Notes: generated by a model not told the origin, from the letters alone. Counted from the stretch's first letter, positions 17,562 through 26,690 are shown. The stretch: 61,679 bases of DNA from Pseudoalteromonas flavipulchra NCIMB 2033 = ATCC BAA-314 (GCA_000814665.1 JWIH01000003.1:1-61679), one strand, 5' to 3'. Numbers and translations are program-made.

Positions 17562-18162
17562 ACCCGTTCTCAGAGGCTTCGAGCATGTAAAACGCTTTTG
17601 GGATTCAGGGCGTGCCAAAGTCGTCGCAAAAGTACTTCCGGGGGAATTTTATGTATCCAAGCAGGACGAATTGATTTCGACTGTACTAGGTTCCTGTATT
17701 GCCGCCTGTGTATATGACGAGAAGCTGGGGATTGGTGGCATGAATCACTTTATGTTACCCGGAGCGAAGGCACTAAAAGAAGTACATGCGGATGACCTAA
17801 ATTGTCGTTATGGTAACTGGGCGATGGAGTATCTGATAAATGAAGTACTCAAAAATGGGGCGTCTAGAAGCAATTTAAAAATCAAACTTTTTGGCGGTGG
17901 AAAAATTATTAGCGCAATGACTGATATTGGGGAAGGGAACATCAGGTTTGCTCAAGCCTATGTGGAAGAGGAAAGTTTGAATTTAATTTCACAAGATGTA
18001 GGCGGCCCCTGGCCAAGAAAAGTTATCTTTCATCCTCAAAGTGGCAAAGCGCAAGTGAAAAAGTTACGAACCATGCACAATAACACAATTGAACAACGTG
18101 AAGTGCGTTACTTACATGACATTGAGGCTCAAGACAATAAAACGGATATTGAGCTATTTTAG
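17548..18162 (+). CDS. cheD: Chemoreceptor glutamine deamidase CheD
   Basis: CheD deamidates receptor glutamines to glutamates. The catalytic Cys is in STVLGSCIAACVYD and the His in GGMNHFMLPG, with the later KLFGGGKI strand. It is 204 residues and overlaps cheR by 14 bp. The first ~35 residues precede the conserved core and could be partly untranslated if an internal start is used. CheD next to cheR and cheB is characteristic of F7 systems such as Pseudomonas che2. Confidence 0.95.
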   Translation: MREFRPVLRGFEHVKRFWDSGRAKVVAKVLPGEFYVSKQDELISTVLGSCIAACVYDEKLGIGGMNHFMLPGAKALKEVHADDLNCRYGNWAMEYLINEVLKNGASRSNLKIKLFGGGKIISAMTDIGEGNIRFAQAYVEEESLNLISQDVGGPWPRKVIFHPQSGKAQVKKLRTMHNNTIEQREVRYLHDIEAQDNKTDIELF

Positions 18163-18171
18163 GTGTGAAAT

Positions 18172-19200
18172 ATGATCAAAGTTCTGATTGTTGACGACTC
18201 GCCGTTAATTCGTGGGTTGTTAAAAGAAATTTTAGGTCAGGCGGATGGTATTAAAGTCGTTGGCACCGCGGAAGACCCTTATGAAGCTAGAGAGCTCATT
18301 AAGTCTACTTCACCTGACGTATTAACTTTGGATATAGAAATGCCAAAAATGAATGGCATTAATTTTCTTAAAAATTTAATGCGCTTAAGGCCTATGCCTG
18401 TTGTGATGATCTCTACGTTGACCCAAGAGGGATCTCCCGCCACGATAGAAGCACTAGAATTAGGTGCCGTTGATTTTATTTCTAAGCCCACCAGCAATGT
18501 TGCTGATACCTTAATGTCTTATTCCGATTTACTGGTTAAGAAGATTAGAGTAGCGGCCGGTGCACGAGTGAGGGCTTTTAAAGCACCAAAACAGGAAAGC
18601 GAATTAGAAATTGGCCGTAATTATACATTTTCGCGTAATACTATTTTAGCCATAGGCGCCTCAACAGGGGGAACTGAAGCTATCAGAGAGGTGCTTATGC
18701 GATTACCAACACACGCGCCTCCTGTTGTTATCACACAACATATCCCACCAGTTTTCAGTACCTCATTCGCACAAAGAATGGATCGCACCTGTGCGGTATC
18801 AGTCAAAGAAGCGGAAGAGGGAGATGTTTTATTACCAGGTCATGTATTCATAGCACCGGGAGACAAACATCTTAAGGTGGCACACACAGCAACCGGATAT
18901 GTCTGCCGATTAGATGATACTGAGCCTGTTAATCGTCATAAACCTTCCGTTGAAGTGTTATTTAACTCCCTTGTGCCAATGGGTAAGCATGTTTGTGCTG
19001 CTATGCTCACGGGAATGGGCAGTGATGGAGCAAAAGCAATGCTAGCTTTGAAAGCTGCAGGTGCTAAAACATTTGCACAAGATGAACTTAGCTGTGTGGT
19101 ATGGGGAATGCCTAGAGCTGCGTACGAGCTTGGTGCAGTGCAAAGCCTAGTACCTTTGAGTAAAGTGACTGAAACCATGCTGAGCGCGGTTAAAAAGTAA
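18172..19200 (+). CDS. cheB: Chemotaxis response regulator methylesterase CheB
   Basis: CheB demethylates receptors when phosphorylated by CheA. The receiver domain has VDDSPLIRGLL and the phospho-acceptor Asp54 in VLTLDIEMPKMNG, with KP in ISKPT. The methylesterase domain has the catalytic Ser in GASTGGTEAI, His in TQHIPP and Asp in MLTGMGSDGAKAM. It is 342 residues and the last gene of the operon. Confidence 0.97.
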   Translation: MIKVLIVDDSPLIRGLLKEILGQADGIKVVGTAEDPYEARELIKSTSPDVLTLDIEMPKMNGINFLKNLMRLRPMPVVMISTLTQEGSPATIEALELGAVDFISKPTSNVADTLMSYSDLLVKKIRVAAGARVRAFKAPKQESELEIGRNYTFSRNTILAIGASTGGTEAIREVLMRLPTHAPPVVITQHIPPVFSTSFAQRMDRTCAVSVKEAEEGDVLLPGHVFIAPGDKHLKVAHTATGYVCRLDDTEPVNRHKPSVEVLFNSLVPMGKHVCAAMLTGMGSDGAKAMLALKAAGAKTFAQDELSCVVWGMPRAAYELGAVQSLVPLSKVTETMLSAVKK

Positions 19201-19203
19201 GGA

Positions 19204-19223
19204 TAGGAGCTAGTTTGCTCCTA
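19204..19223. repeat. Short palindrome between convergent genes
   Basis: TAGGAGC / GCTCCTA arms surround TAGTTT. It lies between the ends of cheB (+) and the deacetylase gene (-). It has no T-tract on either side, so it is at best a weak terminator. The GTAGGAGC core is reminiscent of the REP-like sequence at 1070-1130. Confidence 0.45.
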
Positions 19224-19233
19224 CCCAAAGCTG

Positions 19234-20277
19234 TTATTTTTCAATAACCCAAGGTTGTGAAAACCAATAATATCGTCCTGTGTCTTTGATTGAAGGTGCA
19301 GTACAGTTATATCGTGACCGTCCTATGGATAGTGCTTTCGGGGTTTGGATACGTACGCTGGTTTCTGATAGCCACGTCAGCTCAGCTTGCCCAACACCTG
19401 AAACGTAGCATGCAAATTGACTCTGATGAAAATCCTTATTGTTAAAATGCAACGTGATTGCTGGGGTTTTATTGTTCGTGACGCTATCAAGGTACTCTAA
19501 TTTTTGTAGAGAGAACGCTTTGGTCTCGAGCTTAGTTTTTAATGTTTCTAAGTTGCTGTAGTTTCCCGATGCAGGAAAGCGAGCGATACGTGTAAAATCT
19601 GAAGAAATACCAACCGCACCAGAGTGTTGCCCAATACCAATAAGTCCAATCTCTGCTACTAGCTTTTGTAATTCATGATTAAATTCGCCGTACGGGTATG
19701 CGAGGTAGGGGTAATCGTGGCCAATCTCTTCTTTAATTCGCTGCTGTGACCATCTGATATCGTGCTCAACACGCGCACGCCACTGCGCCGCTGTTTCATC
19801 TTTTAGTTTGAGGTGGAGGTAATCGTGCTTAGCACTATGATTTGCGATAATAGCTCCACGTTTTGCTAATGCTCTCAGTTCATCCCACGTCATGACATAG
19901 CTTTTCTTTTCGTCAATAAGTTGAGGGTTGACGAAAATAGTATAGGGAAAGCCAAAAGATTCCAGGATCGGGGCGGCCGCAGTGATATTGTTTTCATAGC
20001 CATCATCAAAGGTGATAGCTAACGTTTTTTCTGCTAGAGACTTACCGGACTTCAGGCTATCTAACAAATGTGGTAAAGGTATCACCGAAAAACCATGTTC
20101 TTTAATGTGGTTAAGATGAGATTTAAAGGTTTCTTCACTCACGCTGGTGACCGCTGGGAGTTTCTCACTCACGTGATGATACTGTAAGATAACCGCACTC
20201 CAACTATTTGCTGAGAATAGGGCCAAACCAAAAATAATATGTTGTATCAATTTCTTAAATGCCATAAAGCGCAACAT
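19234..20277 (-). CDS. Secreted polysaccharide deacetylase (NodB-like) family protein
   Basis: Carbohydrate esterase 4 fold enzymes remove N-acetyl groups from polysaccharide or peptidoglycan; the substrate here is unknown. A signal peptide (about 8-27, cleavage after NSWSA) precedes the NodB domain. Motif 1 is LAITFDDGYENN (catalytic and metal Asp) and motif 2 is IANHSAKHDYLHL (two metal His). YLAYPYGEFN is also present. A ~75-residue C-terminal beta-rich extension follows, with a Cys pair. The ATG at 20277 has GAGG upstream; an in-frame ATG at 20265 is the alternative. Either start overlaps the start of divergent dinF. Confidence 0.9.
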   Translation of the reverse strand: MLRFMAFKKLIQHIIFGLALFSANSWSAVILQYHHVSEKLPAVTSVSEETFKSHLNHIKEHGFSVIPLPHLLDSLKSGKSLAEKTLAITFDDGYENNITAAAPILESFGFPYTIFVNPQLIDEKKSYVMTWDELRALAKRGAIIANHSAKHDYLHLKLKDETAAQWRARVEHDIRWSQQRIKEEIGHDYPYLAYPYGEFNHELQKLVAEIGLIGIGQHSGAVGISSDFTRIARFPASGNYSNLETLKTKLETKAFSLQKLEYLDSVTNNKTPAITLHFNNKDFHQSQFACYVSGVGQAELTWLSETSVRIQTPKALSIGRSRYNCTAPSIKDTGRYYWFSQPWVIEK

Positions 20278-21573
20278 CTGAGCCTCTTACTACTTGCAGG
20301 TCCGATGATACTATCAAATATTACGGTGCCACTGTTAGGATTAGTCGATACGGCAGTAATTGGTCATATGGGGGATGCGCATTTTTTGGCTGGGATTGCG
20401 CTTGGCTCTAGCGCTATCTCGGTACTATTTTGGCTTGCAAGTTTTCTGCGAATGAGTACAACAGGAGTGATCGCTCAATCAAGCGGCCAGCAAGACCATG
20501 ACAAGCTAATACGTTCACTATATACCAGTATGCTCATTGCGTTGCTCTTCGCCATGAGTTTGATTGTGTTATCTCCTATGCTGATCCAAGTTATTGCTCA
20601 GCTTTCAAATGCTTCTAGTGAAGTATTTGAGCAAGCAAAATTATATTTTCAGATCCGTGTATTTAGTGCGCCTGCAGCAATGTTAAATCTTGTGTTGCTG
20701 GGCTTTATGCTTGGGATGCATTACGGACGAGGACCATTCTATCTGGTGTTGTTCACAAACATAGTGAATATAGCTTTGGACATTTTATTTGTTGTCGGAT
20801 TTGAGTGGGGAGTCGCAGGCGCAGCTTGGGCTTCACTGATTGCAGACTATTCGACATTAGGCTTATCCTTGTTTTTGAGCGCATTGGTCGCAAGGCGTCA
20901 CGGTATTGCATTGAAGTTCACTCTACCAAAGCGCGCCGAGTGGCTCAGTTTACTCACCTTGAATCGTGATATTTTTATTCGCTCCTTGATCTTACAACTC
21001 TGCTTTAGTTTCATGACTTTTTATGGCGCAAGGCTTGGTGAGATCACGCTAGCGGCTAACGCCGTATTACTTAATTTTTTGATGTTAGTTAGTTTTGCGA
21101 TGGACGGCATCGCTTACGCTGCGGAGGCTAAGGTCGGCAGAGCAAAAGGACAAGGCTCGTTGGGGCAATTGCAATTATGGGTAAAAGTAAGCCTGTTTTG
21201 GGGGGCTGCATTTGCGCTTTTATACAGCGCTATTTTTTATCTAGCTGGTGGCTGGATCATCAGCTTATTAACCAATATCCCCGAAGTGATAACATTGGCA
21301 GGTACTTACTTACCTTGGTTGGTGCTATTACCTTTGATTGCCATGAGTTGCTTTTTGTTTGACGGCATCTTTGTTGGGCTTACTCGTGCTAAAGAAATGC
21401 GAAACAGCATGTTAGTTTCTGCGGTATTCGGTTTCTTCTTGCCGTTTTTGATTGCATTGCCACTCGGTAACCATGCACTCTGGCTTGCGATGAGTTGTTT
21501 TATGGGGTTGCGTGGATTAACCTTAGCATATAAATATCACCAGCTCACTCGAGAGGTCGCCTTACTCGAATAA
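20239..21573 (+). CDS. dinF: MATE family efflux transporter DinF
   Basis: A cation-coupled MATE transporter with about twelve membrane helices in 444 residues. The segments PMILSNITVPLLGLVDTAVIGH, FLRMSTTGVIAQ and LNRDIFIRSLILQLCF match DinF closely. In E. coli dinF follows lexA and is SOS-inducible; here the gene is 18 kb from lexA and I see no SOS box in front of it. The start overlaps the divergent deacetylase gene by up to 39 bp and has no clear SD, so its expression may be low or use a distant promoter inside that gene. Confidence 0.92.
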   Translation: MLYQFLKCHKAQHLSLLLLAGPMILSNITVPLLGLVDTAVIGHMGDAHFLAGIALGSSAISVLFWLASFLRMSTTGVIAQSSGQQDHDKLIRSLYTSMLIALLFAMSLIVLSPMLIQVIAQLSNASSEVFEQAKLYFQIRVFSAPAAMLNLVLLGFMLGMHYGRGPFYLVLFTNIVNIALDILFVVGFEWGVAGAAWASLIADYSTLGLSLFLSALVARRHGIALKFTLPKRAEWLSLLTLNRDIFIRSLILQLCFSFMTFYGARLGEITLAANAVLLNFLMLVSFAMDGIAYAAEAKVGRAKGQGSLGQLQLWVKVSLFWGAAFALLYSAIFYLAGGWIISLLTNIPEVITLAGTYLPWLVLLPLIAMSCFLFDGIFVGLTRAKEMRNSMLVSAVFGFFLPFLIALPLGNHALWLAMSCFMGLRGLTLAYKYHQLTREVALLE

Positions 21574-21583
21574 TGGGGCTATG

Positions 21584-21862
21584 TTAAGCAAATGGGTCGT
21601 TATCTTTTAGAGTTTGGCGGCGTTTTTCTCTGGCTTCTATCACTTGAGAAAAGCGATTAGCAAAAATACCAATATAACCGTAAAAGGCACAGCACAAACC
21701 AGGAAGTAAAAGCACCAAACCTGCGATTTGAAAGCGATGATCTTGATAGTAACCCAGTGCGATAAAAGCACCAGCGAGTAACACAATAACAAGGCCAAAA
21801 AGGAAGAACTTGAGGCTTCGCTTAGGGTGAGACCCTAAGCGATAAATGAGGGTTTTGCTCAT
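21584..21862 (-). CDS. Small two-helix membrane protein of unknown function
   Basis: A 92-residue protein with two membrane helices (about 18-37 and 44-68) and a charged C-terminus rich in Arg/Lys/Glu. I do not recognise a characterised family. Its first base is shared with the end of nfuA (stop/start overlap on the minus strand), so it is co-transcribed with nfuA. It ends 10 bp from the convergent dinF stop. Confidence 0.75.
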   Translation of the reverse strand: MSKTLIYRLGSHPKRSLKFFLFGLVIVLLAGAFIALGYYQDHRFQIAGLVLLLPGLCCAFYGYIGIFANRFSQVIEAREKRRQTLKDNDPFA

Positions 21863-22437
21863 TAATAGTAAGAGTGTTCGCCGCGAGCGTGCTCCGTGAT
21901 GTCACGTACGCCGTTGATTTCTTCAAACTTAGCGATCATCTCTTTTTCGATGCCTTCTTTTAATGTGACATCAATCATTGAGCAGCCGTTACAACCACCG
22001 CCGAATTGAAGTACAGCAATACCATCTGCGGTAATTTCTACTAGGCTAACTTGACCACCGTGATTGGCCAGTTGTGGATTTACTTCTGTCACAAGCATGT
22101 GCTCTACGCGCTCAGCTAGGCTCGCATCGTCACGTAATCGTTTAGCTTTGGCATTTGGTGCCTTAAGCGTCAACTGACTCCCCATTTTATCGGTAACGAA
22201 GTCGATATCGGCTTCTTCTAAAAATGGTGCGCTTTCTTCATCAACGATGGCTTCAAAACCATTAAACGGTAAGCGGATATCGCTTTGTTCAACGGCATCT
22301 GCTGGGCAATATGACACGCCACACTCAGCTTGAGAGGTGCCTGGATTAACCACGAAAACTCTAATATTAGTGCCTTCAGCCTGATCGGCTAATAGTTTCG
22401 CGAAATGGCTTTGGGCAGAATCTGAAATATGGATCAT
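21862..22437 (-). CDS. nfuA: Fe-S biogenesis protein NfuA
   Basis: NfuA carries and transfers [4Fe-4S] clusters to target enzymes under stress. It has a degenerate A-type domain at the N-terminus without the cluster cysteines, and a C-terminal Nfu domain with [11 protein letters not shown] (Cys149 and Cys152). Its 191 residues match E. coli in length and Cys spacing. It starts the two-gene minus-strand operon with the small membrane protein. An IscR type-1-like site lies 10 bp upstream of its start. Confidence 0.97.
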   Translation of the reverse strand: MIHISDSAQSHFAKLLADQAEGTNIRVFVVNPGTSQAECGVSYCPADAVEQSDIRLPFNGFEAIVDEESAPFLEEADIDFVTDKMGSQLTLKAPNAKAKRLRDDASLAERVEHMLVTEVNPQLANHGGQVSLVEITADGIAVLQFGGGCNGCSMIDVTLKEGIEKEMIAKFEEINGVRDITEHARGEHSYY

Positions 22438-22446
22438 AATTCGCTC

Positions 22447-22473
22447 TATACTTGACTAAATTACTCGGTTAAT
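22447..22473 (+). promoter_or_regulatory. Candidate type-1 IscR binding site upstream of nfuA
   Basis: The sequence TACTTGACTAAATTACTCGG matches the type-1 IscR pattern (TTGAC...ACTCGG), as in the E. coli isc promoter. It sits in the divergent gap between nfuA (-) and the M14 carboxypeptidase (+). Cluster-loaded IscR would adjust nfuA to iron-sulfur demand. The TTGACT also looks like a -35 element reading toward the peptidase, so the affected strand is uncertain. Confidence 0.75.
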
Positions 22474-22582
22474 ACGTATCATACTCTCCTCGTCGTGTTG
22501 TCGCTAGTGTTCGGCGTAAAAATTTGGCAATCGGCGGTGCGCTTGTTAGCTTGAAAAGTAATCGGAATTAAAGGACATTATC

Positions 22583-25105
22583 ATGCGGTTAATAAGCTGT
22601 ATTATCGTGCTGTTGAGCTTTAGCTTGCAGGCCAAGCCCATTGCCTATTATTTTGGCGATGAAGTAAAATTTGATCCCACAATAACTACGCCAAAACAAG
22701 CATTTGGATATGAAGTTGGGCAGTGGCATTTGCGCCACGATCAAATCGTTAATTATCTACATACCCTTGCAAGTGAAAGCCCAAGGTTGAGTGTCGAAAC
22801 AATCGGGTTTAGCCATGAGCGACGTCCTTTGTTACTCCTAAAAGCGAGCTCGCCACAAAACCAACAAAACTTGGCACGTATTCAGCAAGATCATATTGCT
22901 TCATTGAGCAGTAGCCAAAACCGTTCAGACCAGCCTGTTGTGATGTGGATGGGCTATAGCGTGCACGGTAATGAGTCTTCAGGAAGCAATGCCGCGGTAC
23001 TCATGGCATATTATTTAGCCGCGGCGCAGGGTGAGTCTGTTACGCAGCTCCTTGATAATGCGGTGATATTGTTAGACCCAGCCTTGAACCCTGATGGCTT
23101 ATCACGTTTTGCTACATGGGCAAATGCCAATAAGAGCATGTCTCTATCAACCGATCCTGCACATCGTGAGCATAATGAGTCTTGGCCTTCTAGTCGCACT
23201 AACCATTATTGGTTTGACCTCAATCGTGATTGGTTACTACTACAGCATCCTGAATCAAAAGCACGGATCAAAGCGTTCCATCGTTGGAAACCTAACGTAC
23301 TGACCGATTTTCATGAAATGGGACCAAATAGTACGTATTTTTTCCAACCAGGGATCCCATCAAGGACTCACCCAATTACCCCATTACAAAACGTAGCGCT
23401 AACCAACGAGATTGGTAAGTTTCATGCCAAAGCTCTTGATGCGCAAGGGGAGTTATATTTTACTCAAGAGAGTTTTGATGACTTTTATTATGGTAAAGGT
23501 TCTACGTACCCTGACGTAAATGGTGCGGTTGGCATTTTATTCGAACAAGCGAGTAGTAGAGGGCATGCACAAGAAACTCAGTATGGCGTGTTGAGTTTTC
23601 CTGAAACGATTAAAAATCAGGTCACGACGAGTCTCTCGACATTTCAAGCCAGCACGACGCATCGACGCGCTTTACTTGATTATCAGCAGCAGTTTTATCA
23701 ACAAGTGAACGAGCTTGCGAGTAAAGATGAAATCAACGGTTACGTTGTTGCTCGCGGCAAAGATAACTACCGTTTTCAAGCGTTTGTGGATTTATTGAAG
23801 CAGCATCAGATAGAGGTGAAATACCTCTCAAAAGCCAAAGAAGTTGATAACACCGAATATCAGCAAGGGGATTTATACATTCCACTGGCCCAGCCGCAAT
23901 ATCGCTTGATAAAAGCACTATTTAGCACACAGACGCATTTTAAGGACAACACGTTCTACGATGTTTCAGGTTGGACGATGCCGTATGCTTATGATTTAGA
24001 TTTTGCCGCAGTAAAAAGTGGCTGGGGTTTAAAGCTTCAAGGTGAATCGAGCACTGACTCAAATCTATTGGCTCCCGTTGCAGGAAGTTATGCCTACACC
24101 ATAGAGTGGCATCATTACCTGGCGCCACAATTAGCAAATCGACTCTTACAGGCTGGAGTGAAAGTAGCAGCTGCAATGTCACCATTTTCAGCGTCAACCA
24201 CCTCAGGCTCTCATGACTTTCAGGCCGGGACATTGGTGATTACAAGTGGTATTCAGCAGCAAGCGGACTGGTTTACTCAGCTTGAAACAATCGCCAGAGA
24301 GCTTTCACTTCCAGTATATAGTGTGACTACAGGCCTTACCCAAAGTGGCGTCGATTTTGGTTCAAGACAGATGCTGCAGCTGCAAAAGCCAGAAGTGCTC
24401 ATCATAGGTGGTGCGGGTGTAAGTCAATATGAAGCGGGTGAGCTTTGGTATCATTTGGATAGGCATTTAAAACTTGCCCCGTCGATTGTGGAAAAGCAGC
24501 ATATCGAGAAACTCGATCTTACGCGCTATACCCACATTTTATTGGCTGATGGTAAATATGGAGATTTAAGTGACAAGAGCAAAGCTAAGCTCTTGAGTTG
24601 GGTTGCTAAAGGCGGTGTGATTTGGGGGCAAAAGCGTGGTGCGCAGTGGCTAATCGAACAGCAGCTACTAGACGCTGAAATGGTTTCAAGCAAAGAAATG
24701 CGAGCCCAGTTTGACAGCAAAAATCTCACCTTTGCAGATCAAGATAGCCTTTCGGCAAAACAGCGGATTGCCGGCGCAATTTTTGATGCGCGTTTGGATT
24801 TAAGCCATCCTTTGTCTTTTGGCTTTGAGAACCAGGAATTACCTGTCTTTAAAAATAGCACTTGGGTGATGCATCGTAATAATAAACCATTTATCGAGTC
24901 GTTGACGTATACTAAAAAGCCTTTATTGGCAGGGTATGCTGATAATATTAACGTTGAACAGATCGCAGGTTCTTCTGTCTTGATTGCGTCAAAGTCTGGA
25001 CGTGGAGTGGCTGTAGGAATGACTGACAATCCGGTATTTCGTGGCTTTTGGTTCGGTTCTAGCCGACTGCTAAATAACGCGTTGTTCTTTGCACACGGCA
25101 TATAA
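22583..25105 (+). CDS. Secreted M14 zinc carboxypeptidase with C-terminal amidotransferase-like domain
   Basis: An 840-residue exported metallopeptidase with signal peptide (about 1-17). The zinc ligands are visible as HGNESSG (His about 127, Glu about 130) and the third His in LTDFHEMGPNS (about 241). The catalytic Glu may lie in GILFEQASSRG. After the peptidase domain, the region from about 600 (VLIIGGAGVSQYEAGELWYHLD) resembles a class I glutamine-amidotransferase-like fold, an architecture known in large bacterial M14 proteins. Likely a periplasmic or secreted peptidase for nutrient peptides or peptidoglycan; specificity is unknown. It stands alone. Confidence 0.9.
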   Translation: MRLISCIIVLLSFSLQAKPIAYYFGDEVKFDPTITTPKQAFGYEVGQWHLRHDQIVNYLHTLASESPRLSVETIGFSHERRPLLLLKASSPQNQQNLARIQQDHIASLSSSQNRSDQPVVMWMGYSVHGNESSGSNAAVLMAYYLAAAQGESVTQLLDNAVILLDPALNPDGLSRFATWANANKSMSLSTDPAHREHNESWPSSRTNHYWFDLNRDWLLLQHPESKARIKAFHRWKPNVLTDFHEMGPNSTYFFQPGIPSRTHPITPLQNVALTNEIGKFHAKALDAQGELYFTQESFDDFYYGKGSTYPDVNGAVGILFEQASSRGHAQETQYGVLSFPETIKNQVTTSLSTFQASTTHRRALLDYQQQFYQQVNELASKDEINGYVVARGKDNYRFQAFVDLLKQHQIEVKYLSKAKEVDNTEYQQGDLYIPLAQPQYRLIKALFSTQTHFKDNTFYDVSGWTMPYAYDLDFAAVKSGWGLKLQGESSTDSNLLAPVAGSYAYTIEWHHYLAPQLANRLLQAGVKVAAAMSPFSASTTSGSHDFQAGTLVITSGIQQQADWFTQLETIARELSLPVYSVTTGLTQSGVDFGSRQMLQLQKPEVLIIGGAGVSQYEAGELWYHLDRHLKLAPSIVEKQHIEKLDLTRYTHILLADGKYGDLSDKSKAKLLSWVAKGGVIWGQKRGAQWLIEQQLLDAEMVSSKEMRAQFDSKNLTFADQDSLSAKQRIAGAIFDARLDLSHPLSFGFENQELPVFKNSTWVMHRNNKPFIESLTYTKKPLLAGYADNINVEQIAGSSVLIASKSGRGVAVGMTDNPVFRGFWFGSSRLLNNALFFAHGI

Positions 25106-25190
25106 GGTCCAGAACGGTTTATCTGTACAGCGAGATTTTTAGTGATTTGATTGATATCTATTGTCGTGATATCAAGCAAATAATACGCTT

Positions 25191-25862
25191 TTAAGCGTCG
25201 AATGGTGTGAGGCTGATAGCCATCGCCCACACCATTTTCGCCCCGTTTTGTTTACACACTTTTGCCGCTGCATTCATGGTCGCGCCCGTTGTGATCACAT
25301 CCTCAAGTAATACGATATTTTTCCCCTCAACAGATTGGTTGAGCGCAAAGGCATTGTTTAAGTTACGTTTTCGTTTAGCCTTGGTCAGCTCAGATTGCGG
25401 CTTGGTGTGCTTTGTTCTTTTCAGTATTGTCTGGGTGAGTGGTAGCCCTTGCCAAACTTGCTCAACTTGATTGTAACCTCGTCGGATTAACCGTCTTCGG
25501 TGTAATGGCATACAACAAACAAGGTCTACGGGGAAAGCATCCTCTTCACTGAAGCGTTGCCATAGTGTTTGAGCCAGCAGGTTCAAGGCACATTGATACG
25601 CTTTGCTATGGTTAAACTTTACTCCTTGCAACCATGTGTTTATAGGCGTACGGTACCAACTCGCCACGGTTAACCCATCGCAGTCTTCAAGGCTAACCAT
25701 ACGTTGGATATTGGGGTAATTAAGTAGATTAATCTCTTGATCCATAAAGTCTAAGCACGCTTGTAAGCAGTGTGGACAAAGCAAGGCTTCTGTTGTGCGT
25801 TGTTCACAGCATACACAAGGCTGACACCACTTTTTAGGTAATAACCGATTAAGTTGGATCAT
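25191..25862 (-). CDS. comF: ComF/GntX family phosphoribosyltransferase-like protein
   Basis: ComF-type proteins combine an N-terminal zinc-binding Cys cluster with a phosphoribosyltransferase fold. They are linked to DNA uptake in competent bacteria and to use of DNA as a nutrient in E. coli (GntX). Here Cys pairs occur in WCQPCVCCEQR and LLCPHCLQ. The PRPP loop is VVLLEDVITTGATM. The start at 25862 (223 residues) has SD GGAAAG and matches GntX length. Upstream in-frame starts at 25889 and 25946 exist, and the longest would overlap bioH by 27 bp. Divergent to bioH, as in E. coli. Confidence 0.9.
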   Translation of the reverse strand: MIQLNRLLPKKWCQPCVCCEQRTTEALLCPHCLQACLDFMDQEINLLNYPNIQRMVSLEDCDGLTVASWYRTPINTWLQGVKFNHSKAYQCALNLLAQTLWQRFSEEDAFPVDLVCCMPLHRRRLIRRGYNQVEQVWQGLPLTQTILKRTKHTKPQSELTKAKRKRNLNNAFALNQSVEGKNIVLLEDVITTGATMNAAAKVCKQNGAKMVWAMAISLTPFDA

Positions 25863-25919
25863 TGCTTTCCATCCCGGGTTAGCTATCATGGCGTCAAGTT
25901 TGGTATAGAGAACAGATAA

Positions 25920-26651
25920 ATGCAAAATGAAGTTGTGCTGCTCCATGGTTGGGGGATGAACAAAGCGGTGTGGCAGTTATGCGAGGAAGCCTTAGCACCT
26001 ACAACAGCAATTAAAGCGGTCAATCTTCCTGGATTTGGTGGCACACCAAGCGCCGAGGGTGATTATTCTCTTGAGCGTAATGCTTTACTTATTGCTGAGC
26101 AGCTGATGCCACAAAGCGTGTTGATAGGCTGGTCTTTGGGGGGCTTATTTGCATTGTATTTAGCTGCTCATTTTCCAGACAAAGTTAGCAAGGTTATTTT
26201 GGTCGCTTCAACGCCATTTTTTTGTGAGCAAACTGATTGGCCCGGAATAGCCCCTAAAGTGCTAAACAACTTTGAGACTCAACTGCAAACCAATAGCGGA
26301 AAAACGATAGAAAGGTTTTTAGCTATTCAAGCGATGGGCAGTGAACATGCCAGAGAAGACATCAAACAACTCAAAGCGCTACTAGGCACACTGCCGGAAG
26401 CGGAGGCGAAAGCACTAGCTGGTGGACTGGAGATATTGAAATCGCAGGACTTACGTGATGAATTTTCACGGCTGCAACTCCCCACAATAGGCATATTCGG
26501 CCGTTTAGACTCTCTTGTGCCACAAGTGGCTGTAGAGAAAATGCAGGTACTCAATCCAAATTTTAAGGCTCATACGCTTGCAAAGGCCTCTCATGCGCCT
26601 TTTATCTCTCATAAAGAAGCCTTTTTATCACTCCTTAAATCAATTATTTAG
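25920..26651 (+). CDS. bioH: Pimeloyl-[acyl-carrier protein] methyl ester esterase BioH
   Basis: BioH frees pimeloyl-ACP from its methyl ester, the step that ends the disguised fatty-acid synthesis of the biotin pimelate chain. It is an alpha/beta hydrolase of 243 residues. LLHGWGMNKAVW is the oxyanion loop, the nucleophile Ser is in GWSLGGLFALYLA, the Asp in FGRLDSLVP and the His in ASHAPFISH. Adjacent divergence from comF/gntX is the E. coli arrangement, which supports the call. A terminator follows. Confidence 0.95.
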   Translation: MQNEVVLLHGWGMNKAVWQLCEEALAPTTAIKAVNLPGFGGTPSAEGDYSLERNALLIAEQLMPQSVLIGWSLGGLFALYLAAHFPDKVSKVILVASTPFFCEQTDWPGIAPKVLNNFETQLQTNSGKTIERFLAIQAMGSEHAREDIKQLKALLGTLPEAEAKALAGGLEILKSQDLRDEFSRLQLPTIGIFGRLDSLVPQVAVEKMQVLNPNFKAHTLAKASHAPFISHKEAFLSLLKSII

Positions 26652-26665
26652 ATATTTGGAATAAT

Positions 26666-26690
26666 AAAGCGGCAAAAAATTGCCGCTTTT
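26666..26690 (+). terminator. Rho-independent terminator after bioH
   Basis: AAAGCGGCAA / TTGCCGCTTT is a perfect 10-bp stem with an AAAA loop followed by T-rich sequence. Confidence 0.9.

Noticed and set aside
25863..25946. Longer comF start overlapping bioH
   Set aside because: No SD, no family resemblance in the extra residues, and the shorter form matches GntX length.
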